The notes beneath the pieces are model-generated. The model ran no database searches. It was not told where the DNA came from and saw only the letters and a program-made list of their open reading frames with translations. Both the position numbers and the translations under genes were made by a program. This document shows, one piece after another, positions 27,740 to 39,124 of a stretch of 64,000 nucleotides of DNA; within the stretch, counting starts at the first letter, position 1; each line of letters begins with the position of its first letter. This DNA comes from Labrys sp. WJW (GTDB lineage: Bacteria > Pseudomonadota > Alphaproteobacteria > Rhizobiales > Labraceae), in assembly GCF_001676615.1 (NCBI RefSeq), contig NZ_LYXZ01000002.1, forward strand, positions 118,295-182,294, given 5' to 3'.

Positions 27740-27768
27740 TTGACCGCCTGTTTGCCAACCCTTACAAC
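27740..27768 (+). promoter_or_regulatory. Predicted promoter of the ilvB leader
   Basis: TTGACC (27740) and TACAAC (27763) are separated by 17 bases, a good fit to a housekeeping sigma promoter. The expected transcript start near 27775 lies just upstream of the leader peptide gene. Confidence 0.5.
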
Positions 27769-27799
27769 CCCGTAACTTTCGAAAAATGGGAGCGCGATC

Positions 27800-27850
27800 T
27801 TGCGCAACATCCTTATCGTAGGTTTGGCGTTGTCGGTGGAGCGGGGTTAG
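27800..27850 (+). CDS. ilv leader peptide (16 residues)
   Basis: A TTG start with GGGAG seven bases upstream opens a frame encoding MRNILIVGLALSVERG and ending in TAG. Eight of its 16 residues are Ile, Leu or Val, concentrated in ILIVGLAL. It is followed 28 bases later by an intrinsic terminator that precedes ilvB. This is the layout of a transcription attenuator in which ribosome stalling at Ile/Leu/Val codons would prevent terminator formation. The TTG start is unusual but is the only start codon in this frame after the preceding stop. Confidence 0.75.
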   Translation: MRNILIVGLALSVERG

Positions 27851-27877
27851 CCCGAATCTCCTACGATGACGCACATG

Positions 27878-27898
27878 GGCCCCTTGAGGGCCTTTTTT
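27878..27898 (+). terminator. Attenuator terminator upstream of ilvB
   Basis: GGCCC and GGGCC form a 5-bp GC stem with a CTTGA loop, followed at once by six T. It lies 28 bases after the leader peptide stop and 75 bases before the ilvB start, where it would end transcription unless the leader ribosome stalls. Confidence 0.75.
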
Positions 27899-27972
27899 AT
27901 TGCCCGAAACACAAGCGAACGATATTCGAAGCTCGAAAAAGCCCAAGTGCTTGGAAGCCAAGGAAAAAGGCG

Positions 27973-29736
<1,764 letters not shown>

Positions 29737-29749
29737 CGTCTACGGGTGC

Positions 29750-29766
29750 GCGGGCGTCTCGCCCGC
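29750..29766 (+). terminator. Weak terminator-like hairpin between ilvB and ilvH
   Basis: GCGGGCG and CGCCCGC form a 7-bp stem with a TCT loop 13 bases after the ilvB stop, followed by TCATCCTTTTCTT. It may partly reduce transcription into ilvH or stabilise the 3' end of the ilvB message. Confidence 0.35.
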
Positions 29767-29830
29767 TCATCCTTTTCTTGCTCACCGCTTCGACGATGCG
29801 GACAGGATGTCCGCGCTCCAGGAATATCAG

Positions 29831-31536
<1,706 letters not shown>

Positions 31537-31582
31537 AGCCTTTGGAAGTATTCTTTTCCGAATACTGAAGTGTAGCAATATT

Positions 31583-31610
31583 GTCTCCCGGTTCATTTGA
31601 ATCGGGAGAC
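31583..31610 (+). terminator. Hairpin after ilvC
   Basis: GTCTCCCG and CGGGAGAC, extended by TTCA/TGAA in the centre, form a stable hairpin 46 bases after the ilvC stop. A smaller AGTATTC/GAATACT hairpin precedes it. There is no T run, so it may be a weak or Rho-assisted end. Confidence 0.45.
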
Positions 31611-31643
31611 GGTCTGGACAGTGCCGTCATCACACTGTCAAAT

Positions 31644-31682
31644 GTCATACCAAACCGCTTAAACGGAGATATTTGGTATGAC
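31644..31682. promoter_or_regulatory. Perfect 11-bp inverted repeat around the MFS start codon
   Basis: GTCATACCAAA and TTTGGTATGAC flank a 17-base centre that contains the GGAG ribosome binding site; the ATG of the next gene is inside the right arm. In RNA this would place the start codon in a stem and the ribosome binding site in the loop. In DNA it is the size of a regulator dimer site. The left arm shares CATACCAA with an inverted repeat at 59400. Confidence 0.55.
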
Positions 31683-32973
31683 GATCGAATCATCCGCCGG
31701 AATTACCGTTTCCGATCGCAAGCGACGGCACGCCATTGTCGCGGCGACCATCGGCAACGGCCTGGAATGGTTCGATTTCACCGTCTACGGTTTCTTCGCA
31801 GCCCTGATCTCGCGGCAATTCTTTCCCAAGGAAGACCCGCTGACCGCCATTCTTCTGACCGTGACGGTCTATGGCGTCGGTTTCTGCATGCGCCCGGTCG
31901 GGGCCATCGTCCTCGGCGTCTATGCCGATCGCCATGGCCGCAAGGCGGCGCTCACCATCACCATCCTGACCATGGCGCTCGGCACCGCCTTGCTCGGCTT
32001 TGCGCCGACCTATGCCCAGGCTGGCGTGTTCGGAGCGGCGGTGCTGATGCTCGCCCGCCTGATCCAGGGGTTTTCGGCGGGCGGCGAGGTCGGCAGCGCC
32101 ACCTCCTATCTGGTCGAATATGCCAGGCCTGAAGAGCGGGGCCTGGCGGCGAGCTGGCAGCAGACCAGCCAGGCGCTCGCAGTGGTGCTGGGCGGCCTGT
32201 GCGGTGTCGCCATCACCCAGTTCCTGCCGCAGGAGGCAGTGGAGAGCTGGGGCTGGCGGGTGCCGTTCTGGTTCGGCCTGCTCATCGGGCCGGTGGGGCT
32301 CTATATCCGGGCCCGCCTCGACGAGACGCCGGTCTTCTCGGCCGAGACCACGCGCAAGAGCGCGAGCCCCTTGCTCGAGACGCTGAGCGCCCATGGCCGC
32401 GGCGTTGCCTCCGGTTTCGGCGTCACCATCCTGTGGACCGTCTGCACCTATGTGCTGCTGTTCTACATGCCGCTCTATGTGGAGAAGTTCCTGAAGATCC
32501 CGGCCAAGGATGCCTTCATTTCCACCACGCTAGGCGGCATCGTGCTGATGCTGGGCTGTCCCGTCGCCGGCAGGCTGTCGGACCGGATCGGCCGCAAGAG
32601 CCTTCTGCTCACGGCCGCCATCGCCATCGGCATTCTGGTGATACCATTGTTTGCCTGGCTCAACGCCAATCCGACGCTGCCGGTTCTCATCGCCGTGCAG
32701 GTCGTGCTCGGCCTCCTGCTCGCCGCCTTCACCGGCCCTGCACCGGCGCTGCTGGCCGAACAGTTCCCGGCTGCGTTGCGCTCGACCGGCCTGTCGCTTG
32801 CCTATAATTTCGCCGTGGCGCTGTTCGGCGGCTTCGCCGCCTTGATCGTGACGCTGCTGATCGAGAGGACTGGGCTTACCATCGCGCCTTCCTTCTATGT
32901 GGCGGCAGCGGCGCTCGTCAGCGTTTTGACCCTGGCCAGCATGCGCGACCGTACCGGGCAGGCGATCGATTGA
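31678..32973 (+). CDS. MFS metabolite:proton symporter (MHS family)
   Basis: The 431-residue protein has 12 hydrophobic segments and the metabolite:H+ symporter motifs: GNGLEWFDFTVYGFFAALIS in helix 1, YADRHGRKAALTITI between helices 2 and 3, and RLIQGFSAGGEVGSATSYL in helix 4. Relatives carry citrate, alpha-ketoglutarate, shikimate or betaine. The substrate is unknown; being after ilvC does not prove a link. Its start codon lies in a long inverted repeat that may control translation or transcription. Confidence 0.87.
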   Translation: MTIESSAGITVSDRKRRHAIVAATIGNGLEWFDFTVYGFFAALISRQFFPKEDPLTAILLTVTVYGVGFCMRPVGAIVLGVYADRHGRKAALTITILTMALGTALLGFAPTYAQAGVFGAAVLMLARLIQGFSAGGEVGSATSYLVEYARPEERGLAASWQQTSQALAVVLGGLCGVAITQFLPQEAVESWGWRVPFWFGLLIGPVGLYIRARLDETPVFSAETTRKSASPLLETLSAHGRGVASGFGVTILWTVCTYVLLFYMPLYVEKFLKIPAKDAFISTTLGGIVLMLGCPVAGRLSDRIGRKSLLLTAAIAIGILVIPLFAWLNANPTLPVLIAVQVVLGLLLAAFTGPAPALLAEQFPAALRSTGLSLAYNFAVALFGGFAALIVTLLIERTGLTIAPSFYVAAAALVSVLTLASMRDRTGQAID

Positions 32974-33154
32974 GGCGGGAAGACCCCTCGCGCGGCGTTG
33001 CCGGGAGGGGCGCTCGCTCCATTTTTTTGGCAGCACTCCTCTTCATTGAGTGATAAGATATTGATTTTTATGGATTAATTCCAAATTCATGTTGCCATTT
33101 CCTTAAGGTTGCGGTGCAATCATGCTGTCTCCAATCACCATGGAGGTGACGGAA

Positions 33155-33424
33155 ATGGTGTCTGTTGCGTTTCGGCGTCAGTTGGAAGGGTACGGCCTCA
33201 CCACGGCCAATATTCTCTATCGTCTGCCGGACCATCCGGCCTTGCTGCAGGCCTATGTCTGGCAGGAATACGATCTGGCTCCAGCCTTTCCGGAGTTGCA
33301 CAAATTCCTGGGGTTTTGGCGCGACAAGCTGGAAGGGGCGCTCCATTCGGTCACGGTCTGCCATAGCGGGCTGATCAAGCCGGCGGAGCTCCGCGCGATC
33401 GGGCAGGAGTTCCGTATCCACTGA
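33155..33424 (+). CDS. Usg-family protein
   Basis: The 89-residue protein begins MVSVAFRRQLEGYGLTTANI and continues ILYRLPDHPALLQAYVWQEY and DLAPAFPELHKFLGFWRD, the conserved core of the Usg family. The name comes from a gene beside the trp genes in some bacteria; no biochemical role is established. ATG 33155 is preceded by GGAGGTG at a good distance, so longer frames are rejected. Confidence 0.8.
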   Translation: MVSVAFRRQLEGYGLTTANILYRLPDHPALLQAYVWQEYDLAPAFPELHKFLGFWRDKLEGALHSVTVCHSGLIKPAELRAIGQEFRIH

Positions 33425-33481
33425 GACGCTGGCAAGGCCGGCAAATCACGGTATAAGGCCTCCCAATCGCGCGGAGGCACC

Positions 33482-34789
33482 GTGGACAAATATCTCAATG
33501 CCGCCAAACGGCTGATCTCGCATCTGGCCGATCAGCTGCAGGCCGACCTTGCTGTCGAATTGTGGAACGGCGAGGTCGTGCCGCTTGGCCCGAACGCCCG
33601 TACGGATCTGCGCCTCAAGATTGCGGACGCCGATGCGATCACCCGGCTGGTGCGGCGGCCGCATGCGCTGTTCGACCAGCTCATCCAGCTCTTGGCCGAC
33701 GGCAGCCTCACCATCGAGGGCGGCACGCTTCTCGATGTCGCCGAGCGGCGTGGCAGCATGAATACCAAGGGCTTGTTCAAGCGCCTGAGCAAGCTGCAGC
33801 TCGCCCGCAGCCTGTGGCCCTTCGTCACCCGCTCTCTGCCCAAGCAAGGCGCCGCCGAGAAGCACGATTTCGCCGGTAAGGTCGAGGACAAGGTCGAAAA
33901 GGGCCGGGACGACAAGCCGCTGGTGCAGTTCCACTACGACCTGTCGAACGATTTCTACGGCCTCTTCCTCGGGCCGACCATGGCCTATACCTGCGCCTAT
34001 TGGCCCCGGCCCGAAACCACGCTCGATGAAGCGCAGACGGCGAAGTTCGACATGATCTGCCGCAAGCTGCGCCTGCAGCCGGGCGACCGCTTCCTCGACA
34101 TCGGCTCGGGCTGGGCCGGGCTGATCTGCCATGCCGCCCAACACTATGGCGTCACTGCCCACGGTGTCACCCTGGCCCAGGAGCAGTTCGATTTTGCCCA
34201 GGCGCGCATCGCCCGCCTCGGCCTGCAGGACCGGGTCACTGTCGAGCTCAAGGATTATCGGGACCTGACCGGCAGTTTCGACAAGGTCGCCTCCATCGGC
34301 ATGTTCGAACATGTCGGGCTCGACAATCACGAAGCCTATTTCAGGAAGATTCACAGCCTGCTGCGGCCGCGCGGGCTCTATCTGCACCATGCCATTGCCC
34401 GGCCGGCCAAGCGCGACATGAAGAAGTTCCGCAAGAAGCGGCCCGAATTTGCTGCTCTCACCCGCTACATCTTCCCCGGGGGCGAGCTCGATACCGTCGG
34501 CATGTCGTCCAACGGGCTGGAGGGCAACGGCTTCGAGGTGCATGACGTCGAGGCCTGGCGCGAGCACTATGCCCGCACCACCAAGGCTTGGGCCGAAAAT
34601 CTCTATGCAAGGCGCGACCAGGCTGCGGCCGAGGTGGGCGAGGCCAAGACCCGGATCTGGCTGCTCTATCTCGCCGGCTGCTCGCTGGCCTTCGAACGAT
34701 CTGCCGTCGGCATCTTCCAGACGCTTGCCTCGCGCAAGGCCAAGGGACCTTCCGGCCTGCCGCCGACGCGCGAGGATCTCTACAGATAG
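33482..34789 (+). CDS. cfa: Cyclopropane-fatty-acyl-phospholipid synthase
   Basis: The 435-residue enzyme transfers a methylene from S-adenosylmethionine to unsaturated acyl chains of membrane phospholipids. It has an N-terminal lipid-binding region, FHYDLSNDFYGLFLGPTMAY, the SAM-binding motif FLDIGSGWAGLICHAA (from residue 204) and IGMFEHVGLDNHEAYFRKIH. Length is typical. The GTG start has GGAGG upstream. It is convergent with the flavin monooxygenase gene. Confidence 0.9.
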   Translation: MDKYLNAAKRLISHLADQLQADLAVELWNGEVVPLGPNARTDLRLKIADADAITRLVRRPHALFDQLIQLLADGSLTIEGGTLLDVAERRGSMNTKGLFKRLSKLQLARSLWPFVTRSLPKQGAAEKHDFAGKVEDKVEKGRDDKPLVQFHYDLSNDFYGLFLGPTMAYTCAYWPRPETTLDEAQTAKFDMICRKLRLQPGDRFLDIGSGWAGLICHAAQHYGVTAHGVTLAQEQFDFAQARIARLGLQDRVTVELKDYRDLTGSFDKVASIGMFEHVGLDNHEAYFRKIHSLLRPRGLYLHHAIARPAKRDMKKFRKKRPEFAALTRYIFPGGELDTVGMSSNGLEGNGFEVHDVEAWREHYARTTKAWAENLYARRDQAAAEVGEAKTRIWLLYLAGCSLAFERSAVGIFQTLASRKAKGPSGLPPTREDLYR

Positions 34790-34815
34790 ATCTCCGGGAC
34801 AGGTCGCCCAGGCGG

Positions 34816-36075
34816 TCAGGCCTCTTGCCGATTGACGGCGATGGGGAACCGCCCTGCGGTCGCGCGGCCGGCGAGATCTTCGGGCCGGCTCCAGGAGAAC
34901 GGGCCCGTCTTGAGACCGGCGAGGGTCTTGACCATTTCGGAGCGCAGCCAGGGCAGGCGTCCCATCGGGCCGAAGGCGAGGTTCCGCACCGGCCCGGTCA
35001 GCCGCGAATGCGACTGGAAGAACTGGGTCAGCACGGTGCTCGCCATCTGGTAGAAGCGGATGTGGCCGCGGCGCTGTGCCAGGAAAGCGGGCAGGGCGGC
35101 GTCGATATCGTGGTGCAGGCTGAGTGCATCCGCCAGGGCGACTGCATCCAGCAAGGCCATGTTGGCGCCCTGGCCGAGCTGCGGGCTGGTCTGGTGCCAG
35201 GCATCGCCGATCATCACCAGGCGGCCGCGTATGGGCGCAGCCACCGTCAACTGGGCGTAGCGTGCCACCGTCAATTGCTCATGCCGGGTGAATTGCCGCG
35301 TCAGTGCCGCCGTCTCCGGCCAGATCGCGGCGACCTCCGCCCGCCAGGCCGCAAGGTCGGTCTCGCTCCAGCGATCGAGATCCTCGACCGGCATGCTCCA
35401 GAAGAAGGCATTGAGCGGCGTGGGATCGTGGGGCAAATGTCCCACCGGCAGCACACCGATCATGAAACGCGCCGTTCGGTAACGCTGCTGCAGGGCGTCG
35501 CGTCCAAAGCCGCTATCCCCGGCCACGCCCCAGACTGCGCCATGCCGATAAGGCCGCCGCTGCGGTGCGCCGAGCCTCTCGCGAAGGCTTGAGCGGGCAC
35601 CGCCGGCATCGACCACCAGATCGAAGGGGCCATGTCGACGTCCGGCCGAGTCCTCGAGTACGGGCCGGTTCTCGATGCTTTCGATGCCGGTGATGTCGGC
35701 TGCCTGCTCCAGGGCGATGCCGCGCGTTTCGGCCGCCATCATCAGCAGGTGGAACAGGCTTGCCCTGTGAATGCCGACGCCGTGCAGCCCGGGTATAAGC
35801 TCGTCATAACGCCGATCGAAGATCAACGGGCCCGTCGGACCGCAACGCCCGTACAGGCGCTCGATTCGGCTGCCCAGGGTGACGGCATCCTCGCGCAGGC
35901 CGAGGCGATCGAGGACGGCCAGGCCCGTCGGCTGCAGCAAAAGCCCGGCGCCCACCGGTTTGGCCTGCTCGAAACGCTCGAACACCACCACGCGGTGGCC
36001 GGCATCGGCGAGACAGGAGGCTGCCGCCAGACCGGCGACGCCCGCGCCGACGATAGCAATGGAAAGCTTGACCAT
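34816..36075 (-). CDS. FAD-dependent aromatic-type monooxygenase
   Basis: The 419-residue class A flavoprotein has the FAD motif IAIVGAGVAGLAAASCLADA at its N-terminus, the DLVVDAGGARSSLRERLG segment (DG-type motif) in the middle and the second FAD motif MIGDAWHQTSPQLGQGANMA near residue 287. Such enzymes hydroxylate small aromatic or related substrates with NAD(P)H and oxygen. The substrate cannot be inferred because no aromatic-degradation genes are nearby. The upstream 322-base gap also carries a repeat and the promoter region of the sugar transporter. Confidence 0.83.
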   Translation of the reverse strand: MVKLSIAIVGAGVAGLAAASCLADAGHRVVVFERFEQAKPVGAGLLLQPTGLAVLDRLGLREDAVTLGSRIERLYGRCGPTGPLIFDRRYDELIPGLHGVGIHRASLFHLLMMAAETRGIALEQAADITGIESIENRPVLEDSAGRRHGPFDLVVDAGGARSSLRERLGAPQRRPYRHGAVWGVAGDSGFGRDALQQRYRTARFMIGVLPVGHLPHDPTPLNAFFWSMPVEDLDRWSETDLAAWRAEVAAIWPETAALTRQFTRHEQLTVARYAQLTVAAPIRGRLVMIGDAWHQTSPQLGQGANMALLDAVALADALSLHHDIDAALPAFLAQRRGHIRFYQMASTVLTQFFQSHSRLTGPVRNLAFGPMGRLPWLRSEMVKTLAGLKTGPFSWSRPEDLAGRATAGRFPIAVNRQEA

Positions 36076-36286
36076 GACCGCGACCGTACTGTGGCCGGAT
36101 GGGTCTTGCCACCGGGGTGCCGTACCGGTCCACAGCGCTCGTCGATTTTGAAGAAACTATCCGGTCAAAAGAATAGCGGTTGTCAATTGTCGGAACAAAC
36201 ATAAGATGGTGTCAGCGCAGCGGATTCAACCGCCTGCGCCAGGCTCACAAAGAGCCGCGTCGGTGCCGTGCACCGAAAGCAACATG

Positions 36287-36384
36287 CCGGAGCGCTTTGC
36301 GATTGGGTGGTATCACCGGGAATCGCAAGGACGCGTCGAAACAAAGGGTGAGAGCAAACAGACGTTCTGAACGTGTTTTGCTCT
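36287..36384 (+). repeat. Two-hairpin intergenic repeat, copy 3
   Basis: It starts with a GCGATT/AATCGC hairpin, then ACGCGTCGAAACAAAGGG, then AGAGCAAA with a second hairpin ending TTTTGCTCT. It aligns with the minus strand of copy 1. It directly abuts the ribosome binding site of the sugar-binding protein gene. Confidence 0.65.
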
Positions 36385-36397
36385 AGGGAGGAAATGG

Positions 36398-37435
36398 ATG
36401 CCTAAGGACAGGACGCCGCATACGCGGCGCGATTTTATTCGTTCTGCCTCGTTCTCTGCCGGCGCTGCCGCGGCCCTGTTCGGGGGATTCGGCCTCGATC
36501 CGGCTTTCGCCGCCGAGGCCGCTAAAGTGGCCGGCCGCTCCGAAAAGCCGCTGAAGGCGGCCTTCTCCAATGCAGGCCTGCAGGCCACCTGGTGCGCCCA
36601 GGGCAAGGAAGCGGCCGAATATTGGGGCAAGCTCTTCAATGTCGAGGTCACCTGGTTCGATGGCCAGCTCGATGCGGTCAAGCAGCGCGCCGCCATCGAC
36701 AACATGGCGTCCCAGAAATGGGATTTCGTCGCCATCCAGGCCTTCGGCATCGGCACCTTGACCCAGCCGGTGCAGAAGATGATCGATGCCGGCATCCCGG
36801 TGATCGACATGGACACGCTGATCGCGCCGCTCGACAAGATCAACGTGCACAGCTTCCTGGCGCCGAACAACGAATTCATGGGCGCGTCGGTCACGCAGGC
36901 CCTGTGCAATGCCATCGGCGGCAAGGGCAAGATCATCATGACCCAGGGCGCCCTCGGCCACACCGGTGCCCAGGGCCGTGCCAGGGGCTTCGAGAGCGTG
37001 GTGAAGCAGTTCCCCAACATCGAGGTGCTGGATACGCAGCCCGCCGATTGGGACGTCACCAAGGCGGCCCGCCTGTGGGAGACCTACCTGACCAAATATC
37101 CGCAGATCGACGCGGCCTTCTTCCACAATGACGACATGGCGCTCGCCGCCTACAACATCATGAAGGCCCGCAACCGCACCGACATCAAGATTGGCGGCGT
37201 CGATGCCATGCCGCCGGCCATTTCGGCCGTCGCGGATGGGCGCATGTTCGCCACCGTGCGCAATCCGTCCTGCCGCATCCATGGCGGGGCGATCGTCGCC
37301 GGTGTGGCGGCCGTGGTCGGCGGCGAGAAGTCCGGCGAAGGCGGCATTCCCAAGAATGTCGTCACCGACGGGCCTGTCGTCACCAAGGACAATGCCGCCG
37401 GCATGCTCTGGATGGAAAAGCACTACCTGATCTGA
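36398..37435 (+). CDS. Sugar ABC transporter substrate-binding protein (ribose type), Tat-exported
   Basis: The 345-residue periplasmic protein has a twin-arginine signal (TRRDFIRSASFSAGAAAALF) rather than a plain Sec signal. A type I binding fold follows, with LKAAFSNAGLQATWCAQGKE, the hinge-region GIPVIDMDTLIAPLDK, AAFFHNDDMALAAYNIMKAR and the terminal PVVTKDNAAG. GGGAGGAA precedes the ATG. It is first in a three-gene operon with the ATPase and permease. The sugar is not determinable; inositol is possible because an iol cluster is 15 kb away. Confidence 0.87.
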   Translation: MPKDRTPHTRRDFIRSASFSAGAAAALFGGFGLDPAFAAEAAKVAGRSEKPLKAAFSNAGLQATWCAQGKEAAEYWGKLFNVEVTWFDGQLDAVKQRAAIDNMASQKWDFVAIQAFGIGTLTQPVQKMIDAGIPVIDMDTLIAPLDKINVHSFLAPNNEFMGASVTQALCNAIGGKGKIIMTQGALGHTGAQGRARGFESVVKQFPNIEVLDTQPADWDVTKAARLWETYLTKYPQIDAAFFHNDDMALAAYNIMKARNRTDIKIGGVDAMPPAISAVADGRMFATVRNPSCRIHGGAIVAGVAAVVGGEKSGEGGIPKNVVTDGPVVTKDNAAGMLWMEKHYLI

Positions 37436-37437
37436 GT

Positions 37438-37500
37438 TGGTGTGCCGGTCTTCGGACCGGCATCTTCCAGAAAAGTGCCGGTCGGAAGACCGGCACACCA
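37438..37500. repeat. Paired-palindrome (BIME-like) element 1
   Basis: Two 20-base near-palindromes, TGCCGGTCTTCGGACCGGCA (37443-37462) and TGCCGGTCGGAAGACCGGCA (37476-37495), are almost reverse complements of each other. They fill the gap between the binding-protein gene and the ATPase gene. Such hairpins can protect the upstream message and let a binding protein be made in excess of the membrane components. Confidence 0.65.
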
Positions 37501-37516
37501 CCGCGTTCCGAGAGGC

Positions 37517-39043
37517 ATGATGGCGGTAGACGACATGCAATCGACGGCCGATGCGCCACCGCGCCTGAAGATGATCGACATCTCCAAATCCTTCGGTGGC
37601 GTGGCCGCCCTCAAGGGGGTGGATTTCACGCTGCGGGCCGGCGAGATCCACGGCCTGGTCGGCGAGAACGGGGCAGGCAAGTCGACGATGATGAAGATCA
37701 TCGCCGGGGTGCACACCGAATATCAGGGCAGCCTGGAGATCGATGGCAGGCAGGTGCATTTCCGCTCCGCCCATGATTCCCTCGCGGCCGGCATCTCCAT
37801 GGTGCATCAGGAACTCAGCATCGTTCCCGATCTCACCGTCGCCGAGAACGTCTATCTCGGCAAGCAGCCGCTCAATGCCCTCGGCCTCGTCGACTGGCCG
37901 GCCATGGTGAAGGGCGCGCGCGAGCAATTGCGCAATCTCGGCATCGACGTCGATCCGCGCATGCGCATCGGGGCGCTGCCGATCGGCCTGCAGCAATTGA
38001 TCGAACTTGCCCGCGTTCTGTTCTCCGGCGCGCGCATCATCATCCTCGACGAGCCGACATCGGCGCTGTCGCCGCCGGAGGTGCAGCGGCTGTTCGAGGT
38101 GCTGCGCAAGGTGCGAGCCGACGGCCGCAGCATCGTCTTCATCTCGCATTTCCTCGACGACATCCTCAGCATTTCCGACGCGGTGACGATTTTCCGCAAT
38201 GGCCGCCACGTGATCTCCCATTCGACCGAGGGCATCGACAAGAACTGGCTGATCGAACACATGATCGGCCGGGGCCATGAGGGGTTGGAGGAAAGTTATT
38301 CGGGGTCGATCAGCCTGCCTGCCCGGCCGGAAGGCACCCCCGTGCTGGCGACGCAGGGCCTGAGCTATGGGCGGGCCTTTGCCGACGTGACGCTGGACGT
38401 GCGTGCGGGCGAAGTGCTCGGCGTCTACGGTTTCATGGGCTGCGGCCAGCTCGAGTTCGCCCGCGCGCTGTTCGGCAAGCTGAAGCCGGCGCAGGGACAT
38501 ATCGAGCTGGAGGGCAAGGCCAGGACCCTTCGCAATACGGCGCAGGCGCGCGAGGCGGGCATCGCCTTCGTGCCGGAAAGCCGACGCTCGATGCTGTTCC
38601 ATCACCAGCCGCTCTACCGCAACATCTCGATCAGCATTCTCGAGAAGATTTCGCGGCTGTGGCTGAAGCCGGGCGTGGAACGCAAGACCGCGCAAGGACA
38701 TATCGAGGCCCTGCATATCCGCCCGCCCATGGTGAACGCCCTGCTCGGCTCGCTCTCGGGCGGCAACCAGCAGAAGGTCGCCCTCGCCAAATGGCTGACC
38801 CACATGCCCAAGGTCCTGATCCTGTCGGAGCCGACCCGCGGCATGGATGTCGGCGCCAAGGACGATGTGGTGAAGATCGTGCGTGACCTGCGCGACAGGG
38901 GGCTGGCGGTGATCGTGGTTTCGGCGGAGCCCGAGACCGTGCTTTCGCTGGCCGATCGGGTCGTGGTGATGAAGAAGGGACGAATCGTGCGCGAGTTCGC
39001 CGCCGAGACGATCTCGAAGGATAAATTGCTGGAAGCGGCCTGA
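37517..39043 (+). CDS. Sugar ABC transporter ATP-binding protein, two ATPase domains
   Basis: The 508-residue RbsA/MglA-type protein has two ATPase domains. The first has Walker A GENGAGKSTMMKIIAG and Walker B ARIIILDEPTSALSP with a degenerate signature GLQQLIELARVL. The second has a degenerate Walker A (GFMGCGQLEFARALFG) but an intact signature LSGGNQQKVALAKWL. This asymmetry is usual for the family. ATG 37517 and 37520 are both close to GAGAGG. The gene is flanked on both sides by paired-palindrome elements. Confidence 0.9.
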   Translation: MMAVDDMQSTADAPPRLKMIDISKSFGGVAALKGVDFTLRAGEIHGLVGENGAGKSTMMKIIAGVHTEYQGSLEIDGRQVHFRSAHDSLAAGISMVHQELSIVPDLTVAENVYLGKQPLNALGLVDWPAMVKGAREQLRNLGIDVDPRMRIGALPIGLQQLIELARVLFSGARIIILDEPTSALSPPEVQRLFEVLRKVRADGRSIVFISHFLDDILSISDAVTIFRNGRHVISHSTEGIDKNWLIEHMIGRGHEGLEESYSGSISLPARPEGTPVLATQGLSYGRAFADVTLDVRAGEVLGVYGFMGCGQLEFARALFGKLKPAQGHIELEGKARTLRNTAQAREAGIAFVPESRRSMLFHHQPLYRNISISILEKISRLWLKPGVERKTAQGHIEALHIRPPMVNALLGSLSGGNQQKVALAKWLTHMPKVLILSEPTRGMDVGAKDDVVKIVRDLRDRGLAVIVVSAEPETVLSLADRVVVMKKGRIVREFAAETISKDKLLEAA

Positions 39044-39048
39044 CGAAG

Positions 39049-39097
39049 TGTCAGCCTCCGGCTGACATTTCTTTGGCTTGTCAGCCGGAGGCTGACA
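39049..39097. repeat. Paired-palindrome (BIME-like) element 2
   Basis: TGTCAGCCTCCGGCTGACA (39049-39067) and TGTCAGCCGGAGGCTGACA (39079-39097) are exact reverse complements, and each is itself a hairpin. They occupy the gap between the ATPase and permease genes. The layout is like element 1 but the sequence differs. Confidence 0.68.
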
Positions 39098-39124
39098 CTC
39101 CAGATCGGCTAGGAGTTTTGAGGA

